A stretch of DNA of 60,013 bases from Chromatiales bacterium (GCA_002688175.1 NZCC01000070.1:1-60013); one strand, 5' to 3'. Counted from the stretch's first letter, positions 30,424 to 39,729 are shown. Made by a program: numbers and translations. Notes: generated by a model not told the origin, from the sequence alone.

Positions 30424-30600
30424 ATGCTAATCGGTACACAAGAAATCATCGCAATCATCATCGTTACAGTCGTAGTAGGCTTTGCTTTGTATCGCCGGTG
30501 GCGCAAGAAACCCTCTTCGACCGATGCGTGTTCCAGTTGTGAACATAGTTCAACCAAAGACACGGATGAAAAACCCATACACTTCTTCAGGAAGCATTGA
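30424..30600 (+). CDS. FeoB-associated Cys-rich membrane protein
   Basis: This 58-codon gene starts 20 bases after feoB. It encodes one membrane helix (about residues 7-22, EIIAIIIVTVVVGFAL), a basic stop-transfer patch YRRWRKK and a short tail with CSSC and nearby His residues. This is the pattern of the small proteins often found directly after feoB (Pfam FeoB_associated), whose role is not settled; assistance to FeoB or metal binding by the CxxC is inferred. No strong Shine-Dalgarno sequence is seen, so translation may be coupled to feoB. Confidence 0.75.
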   Translation: MLIGTQEIIAIIIVTVVVGFALYRRWRKKPSSTDACSSCEHSSTKDTDEKPIHFFRKH

Positions 30601-30621
30601 CCTTTTGCCACGAGTCATGAC

Positions 30622-30655
30622 TTTTCCCTGACCGGCATTTTGTGCCCGGATAACC
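30622..30655 (+). repeat. 34-base dispersed repeat, copy 1
   Basis: The segment beginning TTTTCCCTGACCGGCATTTT matches 59933-59966 at 28 of 34 positions, mostly by C/T changes. Both copies lie shortly after plus-strand genes. A partial match occurs at 20173-20187. Confidence 0.6.
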
Positions 30656-30734
30656 TGCTGAGACCATAAAGCCGATCCTGCGGCGTTTCAGAGGCTCAAC
30701 CGCGGAAAGATCAGCTCAGGAAAAACCTGCGCTC

Positions 30735-30757
30735 CGGCGAGAGCTGCTTCAGGACGA
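30735..30757. repeat. REP-like element, copy 3 (diverged)
   Basis: CGGCGAGAGCTGCTTCAGGA resembles the copy at 20142 (CGGTGAGAGCGGCTTCCAGC). The match is partial, so the assignment is tentative. Confidence 0.35.
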
Positions 30758-30821
30758 AGCAAAGCCGACCCTATGCGGGAAACAATAATAGCTGCCTCCG
30801 AACCCCCGCCAGACCATCATA

Positions 30822-30837
30822 TGTGACACAGTTCACA
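30822..30837 (+). promoter_or_regulatory. Perfect CRP/Vfr site upstream of the TonB receptor operon
   Basis: TGTGA-CACAGT-TCACA has both half-sites fully matching the CRP/Vfr consensus with the correct 6-base spacer. It lies 203 bases before the receptor start, with no gene between. I could not place a convincing -35/-10 pair, so its position relative to the promoter is open. cAMP-dependent regulation of the operon is inferred. Confidence 0.65.
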
Positions 30838-31040
30838 CTATCTTCTTACCCAGCTCTTTTTTGACCAATACCCTGCCCTGCATCGAGAACTATTGTCCTT
30901 CAAAAGGTTTTTACAAAATCTACGTATGTGCGGTTAATCACATCATTTGAACCTGAAACCGTGTGGACTACCCGTTATGACTGTTCAGTGAAGATCAGGC
31001 AGATGTTCTGCTTGATATTTAAGCAACGGGGTTTAGGAAA

Positions 31041-33140
31041 ATGGACGCATACGGCACACCGAATCATGTTCGGCAATTATTATTCGCATGCCTTTTTTTC
31101 GGTTTTACATTCATTTCTGCACAGGCAGCCAGTTCTTCTGGTGATGAGACCAAGGAATTAATCGGCCTGAGCCTGGCGGAACTACTCCAGATCACGGTCA
31201 CCTCGGTGTCACGCAAGCCGCAATCACTATCGACAACGGCTGCTGCAGTCTTCGTGGTTTCACAAGACGACATCAGGCGTTCGGGTGCGCGCACCATACC
31301 TGATGTACTGCGAATGGTCCCGGGGATACAGGTTGCGCAAGTTGACAGCCACACATGGGCGGTAACGGCGCGCGGTTCGAACGGCATATTTGCCAATAAA
31401 CTGCTCGTCCTGATGGACGGCAGAACAATGTATGACCCGTTTTTTTCCGGTGTTTACTGGAATACTCAGGATACGACTCTCGCATCGATTGAGCGTATAG
31501 AAATTATCCGCGGACCAGGCGCAGCACTGTGGGGCTCCAATGCGGTCAACGGTGTCATCAACATTATTAGCAAGGACTCAAAAGATACACAAGGGCTAAA
31601 AGTAGCGGTTGCGACCGGTACAACTAATAAGTTTGAGACCAATGCACAGTGGGGCGGCACAATTGGTAGTGATATCAATTATCGCGTGTTCGGCAAATAC
31701 TTTTCACGTGATGGGCATAAGGACAGTACATCTTATGACGACTGGAAGATTGGACGTATCGGCGGTCGACTCGACTGGTCTCCAAACGATGACGATACTC
31801 TTACGGTCACCGGTGAGTACTATGATGGCGAGGTCGGCATGAATGTATTGCGGAATTCCGTCATGCCGCCCTATTCCATTACTCAGGATATTGATATTAA
31901 ACCACGAGGCGGCTTTGCCAACTTCAATTGGAATCATACTTTCTCTGAAACTTCAGACCTTGCCATAAGAATATTCTATGACCACCGGGACCGAGGCGAA
32001 CTCCCGCCTGCGGCAGAAAGAGATACTTACGACCTCGATCTACAACACCACTTCAGGTTCAGGTCACGTCACGATATCGTCTGGGGATTCGGTATACGCA
32101 ACAGCTCGGATAAAACTGTCGGCGATGAAACGATCACGCTCACCCCGGCAAAACGCACCCAGCGCTTATACAGTGGTTTTATCCAGGATGAGATCCGCCT
32201 GGTAGGTGACCAGATATTCTTAACACTAGGCACCAAGGCGGAAAAAAATAACTTTAGCGCTGAAGATCATGCCGTGTGGTCGCCGAGCATGCGTCTGAGC
32301 TGGCTCATCAACGATACCAGCACGTTGTGGGGCTCGGTTGCGCGTGCCATTCGAACCCCCAGTCGAATCGAACAGAATGCCCGCATCCTTGGAGGTGTCG
32401 AACCGCCATTTACAGCAGACAACCCCAGCCCCGCCCCGTTCGCGACCACCATCAACGGTAACCCGGCGATGGACAATGAGAAAGTCATTGCCTACGAACT
32501 AGGCTATCGCGCCCAGCCATTGGAATCGATGACCGTCGATGTTGCCTTGTTCTACAATGATTACAGCGACCTGCGATGGGCTACCACGATGCCAATCGTT
32601 TGCCAGCCGGCTGGCCTGCCGGTCGTACCTGCACCCCCGGTTCCTCCGCCCAATCCTGCCTGTTTCGCACCCGGTGCATGGAGCTTCACAGAATTGCCGG
32701 TTACGTTTATCAACCAGGCCAAACAGGACACAAAAGGAATCGAAGTTGCTGCAACTTACAATGCGGCTGAATGGTGGCGAATTCATGCCGCCTATTCATA
32801 CCTGAAAATCAGTGGCGACGGCCCTGGATCACAACCTTTTTCAGCCGGTGAAGACAGCCCCGAACACCAACTCTCGCTGCGTTCAAACATGAACATCGGC
32901 GACAAAATGAACCTCGACCTCTGGGCTCGGTATATCGATGAACTGAAGATCCAGCATGTTGATAGCTATATTGGTTTTGACGCTCGATTTGCATGGCAGG
33001 TTCTACCCTCACTCGAACTGAGCCTGACCGGACGCAATCTACTTGAATCCGAGCATTTCGAATTTCAGGAGGAGTTCGGCGCGAATACAGCCGTAGAAAT
33101 AGACCGTGAATTGATTGCCGAACTGTTATGGCAATTCTAA
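31041..33140 (+). CDS. TonB-dependent outer-membrane receptor, first gene of a c-di-GMP signalling island
   Basis: The 699-residue protein has a signal peptide (to about residue 29), a plug domain with SRKPQSLSTTAAAVFVVSQD and RGPGAALWGSNAVNGVINII, and a beta-barrel ending in LLWQF with the terminal Phe used by the BAM complex. It belongs to the receptor type with ELIGLSLAELLQITVTSVS just before the plug. An extracellular loop near 520-540 is Pro-rich with two Cys. The ligand is unknown; proximity to feo does not prove iron. AGGA precedes the ATG. The yfiR-like gene starts 32 bases after it, suggesting it feeds the downstream kinase rather than only importing a nutrient. Confidence 0.88.
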   Translation: MDAYGTPNHVRQLLFACLFFGFTFISAQAASSSGDETKELIGLSLAELLQITVTSVSRKPQSLSTTAAAVFVVSQDDIRRSGARTIPDVLRMVPGIQVAQVDSHTWAVTARGSNGIFANKLLVLMDGRTMYDPFFSGVYWNTQDTTLASIERIEIIRGPGAALWGSNAVNGVINIISKDSKDTQGLKVAVATGTTNKFETNAQWGGTIGSDINYRVFGKYFSRDGHKDSTSYDDWKIGRIGGRLDWSPNDDDTLTVTGEYYDGEVGMNVLRNSVMPPYSITQDIDIKPRGGFANFNWNHTFSETSDLAIRIFYDHRDRGELPPAAERDTYDLDLQHHFRFRSRHDIVWGFGIRNSSDKTVGDETITLTPAKRTQRLYSGFIQDEIRLVGDQIFLTLGTKAEKNNFSAEDHAVWSPSMRLSWLINDTSTLWGSVARAIRTPSRIEQNARILGGVEPPFTADNPSPAPFATTINGNPAMDNEKVIAYELGYRAQPLESMTVDVALFYNDYSDLRWATTMPIVCQPAGLPVVPAPPVPPPNPACFAPGAWSFTELPVTFINQAKQDTKGIEVAATYNAAEWWRIHAAYSYLKISGDGPGSQPFSAGEDSPEHQLSLRSNMNIGDKMNLDLWARYIDELKIQHVDSYIGFDARFAWQVLPSLELSLTGRNLLESEHFEFQEEFGANTAVEIDRELIAELLWQF

Positions 33141-33171
33141 CCAACTGGTAGTGAAACAACTCAAAATAATT

Positions 33172-33759
33172 ATGAAATTGCCCCAAACCAGGCTCACCAG
33201 GCACTGCAGAACCTTTCAGCTTGCAGTGTTGTGGTATGCGGCATTGGTGATTGGATTACCACCCGTTCATGCAGCCGCGGAAAGCGCATCCGAATATGCG
33301 GTTAAGGCCGCTATTATTTTTAAAATTGCAAAATTTGTATCCTGGCCGGAAAGTGCATTCTCTAATCTAAGCGAACCATTGTCCATCTGCGTACAAAAGG
33401 ATGACCCGATTGCAGATGCAATGTCTGCGCTTTCAGGCAAATCGATACAAGGCAGAGTGTTCTCGGTCCGATATTTTGATAAGAGCCCGGTGATTTCTGA
33501 TGGCTGTCAGATCCTGTTCTTGAGCACTCTCCAAGAAGCCATGCAACCTGATCTGCTGGAAGCGATAACCAATCAACCAATCCTGACAATCGGCGATAAC
33601 GATCAATTCACTGCTCTTGGCGGCATCATCGGCCTTGAAATTAATAGTGACCGTGTGCAATTCACGATCAATATCGTGGCCAGTGAATCTGCTGGTCTGG
33701 ATATCAGCTCACAACTATTACAACTCGCCAAAATCGCGGACAACGATCAAGGAACATAA
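33172..33759 (+). CDS. YfiR-like periplasmic protein (DUF4154)
   Basis: YfiR is a periplasmic repressor of the diguanylate cyclase YfiN. The 195-residue protein has a signal peptide (cleavage near VHA-AAES) and the DUF4154 hallmarks: [20 protein letters not shown], a central ILFLS strand, [29 protein letters not shown] and a terminal helix ending LLQLAK. A start at 33172 is chosen for the signal peptide; a GTG at 33151 is possible and neither has a good ribosome-binding site. Its stop overlaps the next start (TAATG), so it is translationally coupled to the kinase that it probably regulates. Confidence 0.88.
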   Translation: MKLPQTRLTRHCRTFQLAVLWYAALVIGLPPVHAAAESASEYAVKAAIIFKIAKFVSWPESAFSNLSEPLSICVQKDDPIADAMSALSGKSIQGRVFSVRYFDKSPVISDGCQILFLSTLQEAMQPDLLEAITNQPILTIGDNDQFTALGGIIGLEINSDRVQFTINIVASESAGLDISSQLLQLAKIADNDQGT

Positions 33760-36611
33760 TGAGAAAGTTTGCCGACATCCCGATCGCTAAAAAACTTGTC
33801 AGCATTATGATTGCAACGACGGTTACCGCTTTGTTACTCGCATCCATAATGCAAGGCATTACAGAGAGCATGGCGTACCGTGAAAGTATTGTCCAGAATC
33901 TTGCAACAATCGCCGCTGTCATCGGCACTAACAGCACCGCTGCAATAACTTTCGAAGACCAGCAACTGGCCAATCAGGCACTGAAATCGCTGAAGGCTGA
34001 GCCCAGCATCCTGAGTGGCCATATCTTCGATACCACCGGCAAGCTGATGGCAACCTACGCAGCAAATGAAAGCGATTGGGAGATCTCCGAGCAAATGAGC
34101 AAATCACGCCGCTCTTTACTCGCTAACTGGTTAGCAAAAAATGAACCAGTCCACCTCTTTTCAGGTTTGGAGACGATTGATATTTTCCAGCCCATCCAGT
34201 TTGACCGGGAAATCATCGGTTATATCCATCTGGGTGCAAGTCTCGATCCACTGGTGAAGACCTTGCAACGATTTGCGTGGATGACTGTAATTGCAATTAT
34301 CATTTCAATTCTCGCTGCCTACGTGATGTCACTTCGCCTGCAGGCGTTCGTGTCACATCCCATACTGGCACTGGCTGACCTGATGCGTCGTGTAACACAG
34401 GATGACGATTTTTCACTGCGAGCAGAAAAAACCGGAGATGATGAAGTCGGTAGCTTAATTGATGGTTTTAACACGATGCTGCAACAAATTCTGGAGCGAG
34501 ATCATCATCTGAGCGAAGGGCGAAAAAAGATAGACAAGCAAGCCAAGCGCCTTGAAATTGCCAACAATGAGCTGAAGACTGCTGTAGCCGGATCGATTGC
34601 GGCCAAAAATATCGCCGAAAATGCCAATAAGGCAAAGAGTGAATTCCTTGCCCGCATGAGTCATGAAATCAGGACGCCGATGAATGGCGTACTTGGCATG
34701 ACCGAACTGATGCTGAATTCTGATCTATCTGACAAACAACTTCATTTTGCTAAAACTATCCAGAGTTCCGCAGACTCCCTGCTTAAAATCATCAATGACA
34801 TTCTCGACTTCTCAAAAATCGAAGCCGGCAAACTGGAGCTCGAACATGTTGATTTTGATGTGCGAACAGTGGTCGAAAACATTGCAGAACTATTGTCAGT
34901 TCGCGCACAGAGCAAGGGCCTTGAATTTATCTGCGATATTTCTCCGCAAATAGACACTTACGTTCGTGGCGACCAGACACGACTGCGGCAAATTCTGATT
35001 AACCTGATCGGCAATGCCATTAAATTTACCGATCGAGGCGAAATAATTGTGCGGGTACGTGCCGACGGATTCTCCAACAGCAAGCCACGCTACCATTTCG
35101 AAGTCTGTGACACCGGAATTGGCATTCAACCTGATAGTCAGTCATTGATATTCGATCTATTCTCACAGGAGGATGGCAGCACCACTCGACGCTTTGGCGG
35201 CACCGGCCTGGGACTCGCAATTTGCCGCCAACTCACCGAATTGATGGGCGGAGAAATCGGCGTCGCAAGTGAACCTGGTCAGGGCACAACTTTCTGGTTT
35301 ACAGCTGTGTTCGAATCCGGGTCAGAGGTGTGGCAGGAGCAAACGATTTCAAACCTGGAGGACCCGGCATCGCTGCGCATACTGATCGTAGACGACAATG
35401 CAACAAACCGAGAAATACTTGAACACCAACTGAAAGCCTGGGGCATCACGACTGATTCGGTTGAAGATGGCCCGAGCGCCCTGCATGAACTTGCCTGTGC
35501 TGTTGACGATGGTTCTCCATACCAGCTAGCAATCCTCGACTGGCATATGCCGAAAATGGATGGCCTGATGCTGGCAAATAAGATAAGTTCCGACCCAAAA
35601 ATCTGTGCCACGAAGATGATCATGCTGACCTCAGCGGCTGCTACGGACGGTGGCCGCGCCATGACGGCGGCCGGGGTCGCGGCGCATATGAATAAACCTG
35701 CACGACCGGCACGACTACGGCAATGCATTGCACAGGTTCTGGACATCAGCAGGAAAGACCACAGCGGGCCAGCTGAAATTATCAACAGGAGCGCCATCCG
35801 AAAACCCACACAATTTGGCGCCAGTCACATCCTGCTAGTTGAAGACAATCCGGTAAATCGCGAAGTCGCAACCAGCATGCTCAACACCATGCAATGCCAT
35901 GTCACAGTAGCCGACAACGGTCAGGAAGCCGTAGAGATTATTCGGCACCAACACTTTGACCTTGTCCTGATGGACTGTGAAATGCCCATTATGGATGGCT
36001 ATGCGGCCACAAAGGCGATTCGCGAGTGGGAATCAGATGTCCCCGATCATGAGCATTTGCCGGTTGTAGCATTAACCGCCCATGCGCTCCCGGAAGATCG
36101 CAACCGTTGCTTGAGTGTTGGGATGGACGACTACCTGAGCAAACCATTCAGTATGGACGATCTGCGTGCAATTCTCGTTCAATGGCTACCCATGAAGGGC
36201 ACAGCTATCCAGGATGGTGCCGGGCTCATTGCTAACAAGAGCGCTTCTCATGGCAAACATGGCAAGGCGGTTCGCTATAGAGCACTTGAAGAAATTGGCG
36301 CACTTGACCCGGCCACAGGTAAGGACCTGGTGAGCCGTATCATCAATGTCTACCGAGAAAACTCGGTCGAACTGATCGAAGTCATGTCAGAAGCACTCAT
36401 CAACGGTGATCGCGAAAAGATTCGCACATCTGCACATGCGCTTAAGTCGAGCAGCGGCAATGTCGGTGCCGATCGACTAGTAGAAATGTGCAGAAATGTT
36501 GAGATTGCTGCGCGTGACAATGAACTTGAGGACATGTCCAGTCAACTTACTGCTGTCAGACAAGAGCATGTGCAGGTTCTCGATGCCTTAACAGAATGGA
36601 GCCAGAGTTAA
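33759..36611 (+). CDS. Hybrid sensor histidine kinase with CHASE8-like sensor, two receivers and Hpt
   Basis: The 950-residue kinase has membrane segments at about 12-32 and 173-192 enclosing a periplasmic CHASE8-like domain ([18 protein letters not shown] near 58-75), the sensor type that YfiR controls in YfiN. HAMP (about 193-245), HisKA with His302 ([10 protein letters not shown]), HATPase (N-box [17 protein letters not shown]), two receivers (Asp594 in [10 protein letters not shown], Asp739 in [10 protein letters not shown]) and Hpt with His893 ([11 protein letters not shown]) follow. All phosphorelay residues are present. AAGGA lies before the start. The following gene encodes a receiver-GGDEF-EAL protein, its likely target. 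Confidence 0.9.
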   Translation: MRKFADIPIAKKLVSIMIATTVTALLLASIMQGITESMAYRESIVQNLATIAAVIGTNSTAAITFEDQQLANQALKSLKAEPSILSGHIFDTTGKLMATYAANESDWEISEQMSKSRRSLLANWLAKNEPVHLFSGLETIDIFQPIQFDREIIGYIHLGASLDPLVKTLQRFAWMTVIAIIISILAAYVMSLRLQAFVSHPILALADLMRRVTQDDDFSLRAEKTGDDEVGSLIDGFNTMLQQILERDHHLSEGRKKIDKQAKRLEIANNELKTAVAGSIAAKNIAENANKAKSEFLARMSHEIRTPMNGVLGMTELMLNSDLSDKQLHFAKTIQSSADSLLKIINDILDFSKIEAGKLELEHVDFDVRTVVENIAELLSVRAQSKGLEFICDISPQIDTYVRGDQTRLRQILINLIGNAIKFTDRGEIIVRVRADGFSNSKPRYHFEVCDTGIGIQPDSQSLIFDLFSQEDGSTTRRFGGTGLGLAICRQLTELMGGEIGVASEPGQGTTFWFTAVFESGSEVWQEQTISNLEDPASLRILIVDDNATNREILEHQLKAWGITTDSVEDGPSALHELACAVDDGSPYQLAILDWHMPKMDGLMLANKISSDPKICATKMIMLTSAAATDGGRAMTAAGVAAHMNKPARPARLRQCIAQVLDISRKDHSGPAEIINRSAIRKPTQFGASHILLVEDNPVNREVATSMLNTMQCHVTVADNGQEAVEIIRHQHFDLVLMDCEMPIMDGYAATKAIREWESDVPDHEHLPVVALTAHALPEDRNRCLSVGMDDYLSKPFSMDDLRAILVQWLPMKGTAIQDGAGLIANKSASHGKHGKAVRYRALEEIGALDPATGKDLVSRIINVYRENSVELIEVMSEALINGDREKIRTSAHALKSSSGNVGADRLVEMCRNVEIAARDNELEDMSSQLTAVRQEHVQVLDALTEWSQS

Positions 36612-36613
36612 AC

Positions 36614-38734
36614 ATGAGTATAAACTCCGGCAACAGTGATGACCTGGTCCTGATCGTCGATGATGATCCAACCCTTAGAATGCTGGCTCGCGCAACACTC
36701 GAGAAATCCGGTTTTCGTGTAGAGGAAGCTGAAGACGGCGAACAAGCACTCAGAAAGTTTATTCAGCATCAGCCATCTGTCATCATGCTGGATGTCGAGA
36801 TGCCCAAGCTTAACGGTTACGAAACCTGCAAGCGGATCAGGGAAGATGCCATTGGCGCTCACGTACCTGTACTGATGACTACCGGCCTGGAAGACATCGA
36901 ATCGGTTAACCACGCCTACTCCGCCGGCGCGACGGACTTTCTGCCCAAACCCATCAACTGGACACTGATCCCCCATCGGGTACGTTACATATTACGTGCC
37001 AGCTGCACTTATCACGAACTAAGAACGAGCGAAGCAAAAAATAATGCTCTATTGAATGCTATGCCGGACACACTGTTCGTCATCAGACGTAATGGCGATA
37101 TTGTCAACTTCCTGGCCGGAAACGAAGCTGCCACACTTCCGGAGCCACGTGGTGACCAGCTCAATATCAAGGATTACCTGCCTGACACTATCGCCCAAGA
37201 CTGGTTCAGCTCCATACAAAAAGTTATAAGCCGGGGCAGAGCCCAGCAAAGTGAATTTTCGCTGGACCATGGCGACCAGCAACACCACTATGAACTACAA
37301 ATGGTTCCTTACCTGAATGACCTGACACTGGCGATTGTTCGCGAAATCACCAATCGCAAGCGCAGCGAGGAAGAAGTACACCGGCTCGCCTATTTCGATA
37401 CGTTGACCGGACTGCCTAACCGGCAGCTATTCCAGCAACAGTTGGCCGATGCAATAGTGCTCGCCAGTCAGAACGACACAAAAGTTGCAGCGCTTTATGT
37501 TGATCTCGATAATTTTAAACGTATTAACGATACTTTGGGTCACAGCTTTGGCGATGTTGTCCTGAAAACAATTGCTACTCGACTGGATAACTGCATACGC
37601 ACTGATGATTGCGTTACCCGTGCCGATACAGAGGAGCCGGGCATGCACCTGGCACGACTCGGCGGCGATGAATTTATTGCAATCCTGCAGGATCTTGAGT
37701 CGGAAGAAGATGCGGTAGCCGTTGCCGAACGAATTCGCACCGAGTTAACCAAGCCTGTTGAGCATCTTGGCCACGAATTTGTTGTCACTTCCAGCATCGG
37801 CGTATCACTTTACCCACGCGATGGTGACGATATCGATACCTTGCTGAAAAATGCAGATGTGGCAATGTATCAGGCAAAAAGTGCCGGACGAAACAGTGTC
37901 CGGTTCTATTCGGGCACCATGAGTTTGAGATCACTTGAACGACTTGAACTCGAAAACGGGCTGCGCTATGCAATTCAAAGAGATGAACTCAAGGTACACT
38001 ACCAGCCAAAAATAGATCTTGGCACCGGAGAATTTGTGGGTGTCGAAGCATTGTTACGCTGGCAACACCCTGAACGCGGCAACATTCCACCATCTGACTT
38101 CATACCGTTGGCCGAAGAATGCGGGCTTATTTCCTTACTCGGTGAGTGGGTGCTACGCACTTCCTGCCAACAGGTAAAAATATGGCAGGATCGATATAAG
38201 CGCAATCTTCAAGTTGCCGTCAACGTATCAAGTCAGCAGTTCTTCAATGTTGACTTTGCAGACGCCGTACTCAAGGAAGTATTTGATACGGGCTTTAGCC
38301 CGAGCAACCTGCAACTGGAACTGACCGAAACGATTCTGATGAACGACGTCAAGGAAACCATCGCCACCCTGAACAAACTGAAAAAAGCCGGCATATCGTT
38401 AGCCATGGACGATTTTGGCACCGGGTACTCGTCGCTGAGCTACCTGAACCGGTTACCCGTAGACACACTGAAGATCGACCGTTCATTTGTCATGGATCTT
38501 GAATCCAATCGAGAGAATGCAGCCATCTGTGCCGCCATCATCGCCATGGCACACGCCCTCAACCTGCAGGTTGTGGCTGAAGGCGTCGAAACTGAAGGCC
38601 AGAAAAACTACCTTAAAAACCAGCGATGTGATCAGATCCAGGGCTACCTGATCAGCAAACCGCTGCCGGGCGAAACTCTCGAAAATGCATTCCTGATCAA
38701 CACCAAGAACCCGACGCTGATCCCGAATACCTGA
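36614..38734 (+). CDS. Response regulator with PAS-like, GGDEF and EAL domains
   Basis: Starting at 36614 (AGAG six bases upstream; an ATG at 36596 overlapping the kinase is the alternative) the protein has 706 residues. The receiver has VDDDP, Asp60 (MLDVEMPKLNG) and the PKPI lysine. A PAS-like region follows (about 135-245). GGDEF is intact (RLGGDEF, 350-354), as are EAL (478-480), TETILM, DDFGTGYSS and KIDRSF. Both synthesis and breakdown of cyclic di-GMP are therefore possible; which dominates cannot be read from sequence. Close spacing to the kinase supports a cognate pair and makes this the output of the island. Confidence 0.9.
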   Translation: MSINSGNSDDLVLIVDDDPTLRMLARATLEKSGFRVEEAEDGEQALRKFIQHQPSVIMLDVEMPKLNGYETCKRIREDAIGAHVPVLMTTGLEDIESVNHAYSAGATDFLPKPINWTLIPHRVRYILRASCTYHELRTSEAKNNALLNAMPDTLFVIRRNGDIVNFLAGNEAATLPEPRGDQLNIKDYLPDTIAQDWFSSIQKVISRGRAQQSEFSLDHGDQQHHYELQMVPYLNDLTLAIVREITNRKRSEEEVHRLAYFDTLTGLPNRQLFQQQLADAIVLASQNDTKVAALYVDLDNFKRINDTLGHSFGDVVLKTIATRLDNCIRTDDCVTRADTEEPGMHLARLGGDEFIAILQDLESEEDAVAVAERIRTELTKPVEHLGHEFVVTSSIGVSLYPRDGDDIDTLLKNADVAMYQAKSAGRNSVRFYSGTMSLRSLERLELENGLRYAIQRDELKVHYQPKIDLGTGEFVGVEALLRWQHPERGNIPPSDFIPLAEECGLISLLGEWVLRTSCQQVKIWQDRYKRNLQVAVNVSSQQFFNVDFADAVLKEVFDTGFSPSNLQLELTETILMNDVKETIATLNKLKKAGISLAMDDFGTGYSSLSYLNRLPVDTLKIDRSFVMDLESNRENAAICAAIIAMAHALNLQVVAEGVETEGQKNYLKNQRCDQIQGYLISKPLPGETLENAFLINTKNPTLIPNT

Positions 38735-38755
38735 TACCGACAGCCGGCACCGCTA

Positions 38756-38783
38756 CCGGAATTTTGGCAGACCCGAATTCCGG
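38756..38783. terminator. Possible bidirectional terminator hairpin
   Basis: CCGGAATT and AATTCCGG form 8-bp arms around a 12-base loop between the convergent GGDEF/EAL and FKBP genes. There is no clear T-run on either side, so the call is tentative. Confidence 0.35.
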
Positions 38784-38793
38784 CCATACCGGC

Positions 38794-39471
38794 CTAATTA
38801 ACGACTTCGATTAACTCGACTTCGAACGTCAAGGCCGCACCACCCGGTATGATACCGCTACCACGATTGCCGTATGCCAATTCTGCCGGACAGGTAATCT
38901 TGCTCTTGCCACCCTCTTTTATCAATGGAATTGCTTCACGCCAACAGGGGATAACACTGTTCAGTGGTGAAGTGAATGGCTGACCACGAGCTACCGAGCT
39001 GTCAAACACTCTTCCGTCGCGCAAGGTCCCATGATAATGAGCCTTGACCGTAGAGTCAGGAGTTGGCGATGCGCCGGATCCAGTCACGATCTCTACGATG
39101 ACGATACCCGAGTTTGTCGTCATGGCGCCTTCTTCAGCAGCCATCCGAGCGATATATTCACCTGATGCCGACGCTTCCCGCTCGGCACTTGCAAGCATTC
39201 TCTGTTGCCAGAGTTCGTTGAGTTTTTGCCCGTATATAGCCGCATCAAGTGCAACCGGCTCACCGAGTAACGCATCACGCAGACCCCGTTCGATGAGCGC
39301 CAACTCGTCAGCTGTCGGACTCAACGACTTGAGATTATCGCTCAGAGCCATGCCCAGATAATAAAAAACCTTTTGATCATCCGTCTCAAGCCCATCCTCT
39401 GCAGCACTCGTTACCGAAATACCAGATAGTAATATTAGCGAACACAGAATAATTACCGAACAATGCTTCAT
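38794..39471 (-). CDS. Periplasmic FKBP-type peptidyl-prolyl isomerase (Mip/FkpA-like)
   Basis: The start at 39471 has AGGAG five bases upstream and gives a signal peptide (MKHCSVIILCSLILLSGISVTSA). The 225-residue protein has the N-terminal helical dimerisation region of Mip/FkpA proteins (about 25-115) and an FKBP domain (about 120-225) with VKAHYHGTLRDGRVFDSS, PLIKEGGKSKITCPAELAYG and a final FEVELIEV. It likely folds periplasmic or outer-membrane proteins. A terminator-tRNA segment lies upstream. Confidence 0.92.
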   Translation of the reverse strand: MKHCSVIILCSLILLSGISVTSAAEDGLETDDQKVFYYLGMALSDNLKSLSPTADELALIERGLRDALLGEPVALDAAIYGQKLNELWQQRMLASAEREASASGEYIARMAAEEGAMTTNSGIVIVEIVTGSGASPTPDSTVKAHYHGTLRDGRVFDSSVARGQPFTSPLNSVIPCWREAIPLIKEGGKSKITCPAELAYGNRGSGIIPGGAALTFEVELIEVVN

Positions 39472-39565
39472 GTTGTCTCCTGACAAAATCAATAACCGTC
39501 GAACTGATTAATTATACGTCAGAATCGATACGGCAAGTTGTGGCGGGACACATGACCAACCACCC

Positions 39566-39616
39566 AAAAACAAGAATAAGGGTCAGATCCGATTCTGAAT
39601 CTGGCCCTTATTCTTG
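39566..39616 (-). terminator. Long hairpin with T-run downstream of tRNA-Ser; also REP/MITE-like palindrome
   Basis: Arms 39571-39588 (CAAGAATAAGGGTCAGAT) and 39599-39616 (ATCTGGCCCTTATTCTTG) pair over 18 bases with one wobble. On the minus strand the hairpin follows the tRNA CCA end by five bases and is followed by TTTTT (39566-39570), a fully formed terminator. Palindromes containing AAGGGTCAGA are also seen as dispersed elements in other gammaproteobacteria, so it may have been recruited from one. Confidence 0.75.
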
Positions 39617-39621
39617 ATTAA

Positions 39622-39712
39622 TGGCGGAGGGAGGGAGATTCGAACTCCCGTGCGGCTTGCGCCACCCACTGATTTCGAATCAGGGCCGTTTGACCAGCTC
39701 CGGCATCCCTCC
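39622..39712 (-). tRNA. tRNA-Ser (anticodon CGA)
   Basis: On the minus strand the acceptor stem GGAGGGA pairs with TCCCTCC, followed by discriminator G and encoded CCA (39622-39624). The anticodon stem-loop is CTGAT-TTCGAAA-style with anticodon CGA inside a pairing of CTGAT and ATCAG, and a long variable arm (GGTGGCGCAAGCCGC region) and T-arm GGGAG-TTCGAAT-CTCCC follow, as expected for a class II serine tRNA. It reads UCG codons. The length is 91 bases. Confidence 0.95.
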
Positions 39713-39723
39713 GCGGAGGGCAA

Positions 39724-39729
39724 ATTATA
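39724..39729 (-). promoter_or_regulatory. Consensus -10 box for tRNA-Ser
   Basis: TATAAT on the minus strand lies 11 bases upstream of the tRNA 5' end, giving a start about 4-6 bases before the mature end. The -35 region (around CTGGTT at 17 bases) is a weak match. Confidence 0.5.

Larger units (their letters stand above)
30601..30821. other. Gene-free spacer with repeats between the feo operon and the signalling island
   Basis: Together with the region up to 31040 this is a 440-base gap. It contains a 34-base dispersed repeat (30622-30655) and a REP-like segment (30735-30757). I see no coding sequence. The stretch after 30740 contains GCAAAGCC but does not fold convincingly as a GEMM cyclic di-GMP riboswitch. 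Confidence 0.4.

Noticed and set aside
30650..30790. Possible cyclic di-GMP (GEMM) riboswitch before the signalling island
   Set aside because: GCAAAGCC is present, but the partner GGCAAACC-type element, the tetraloop-receptor pair and a downstream terminator are not seen, and the segment contains repeats instead.
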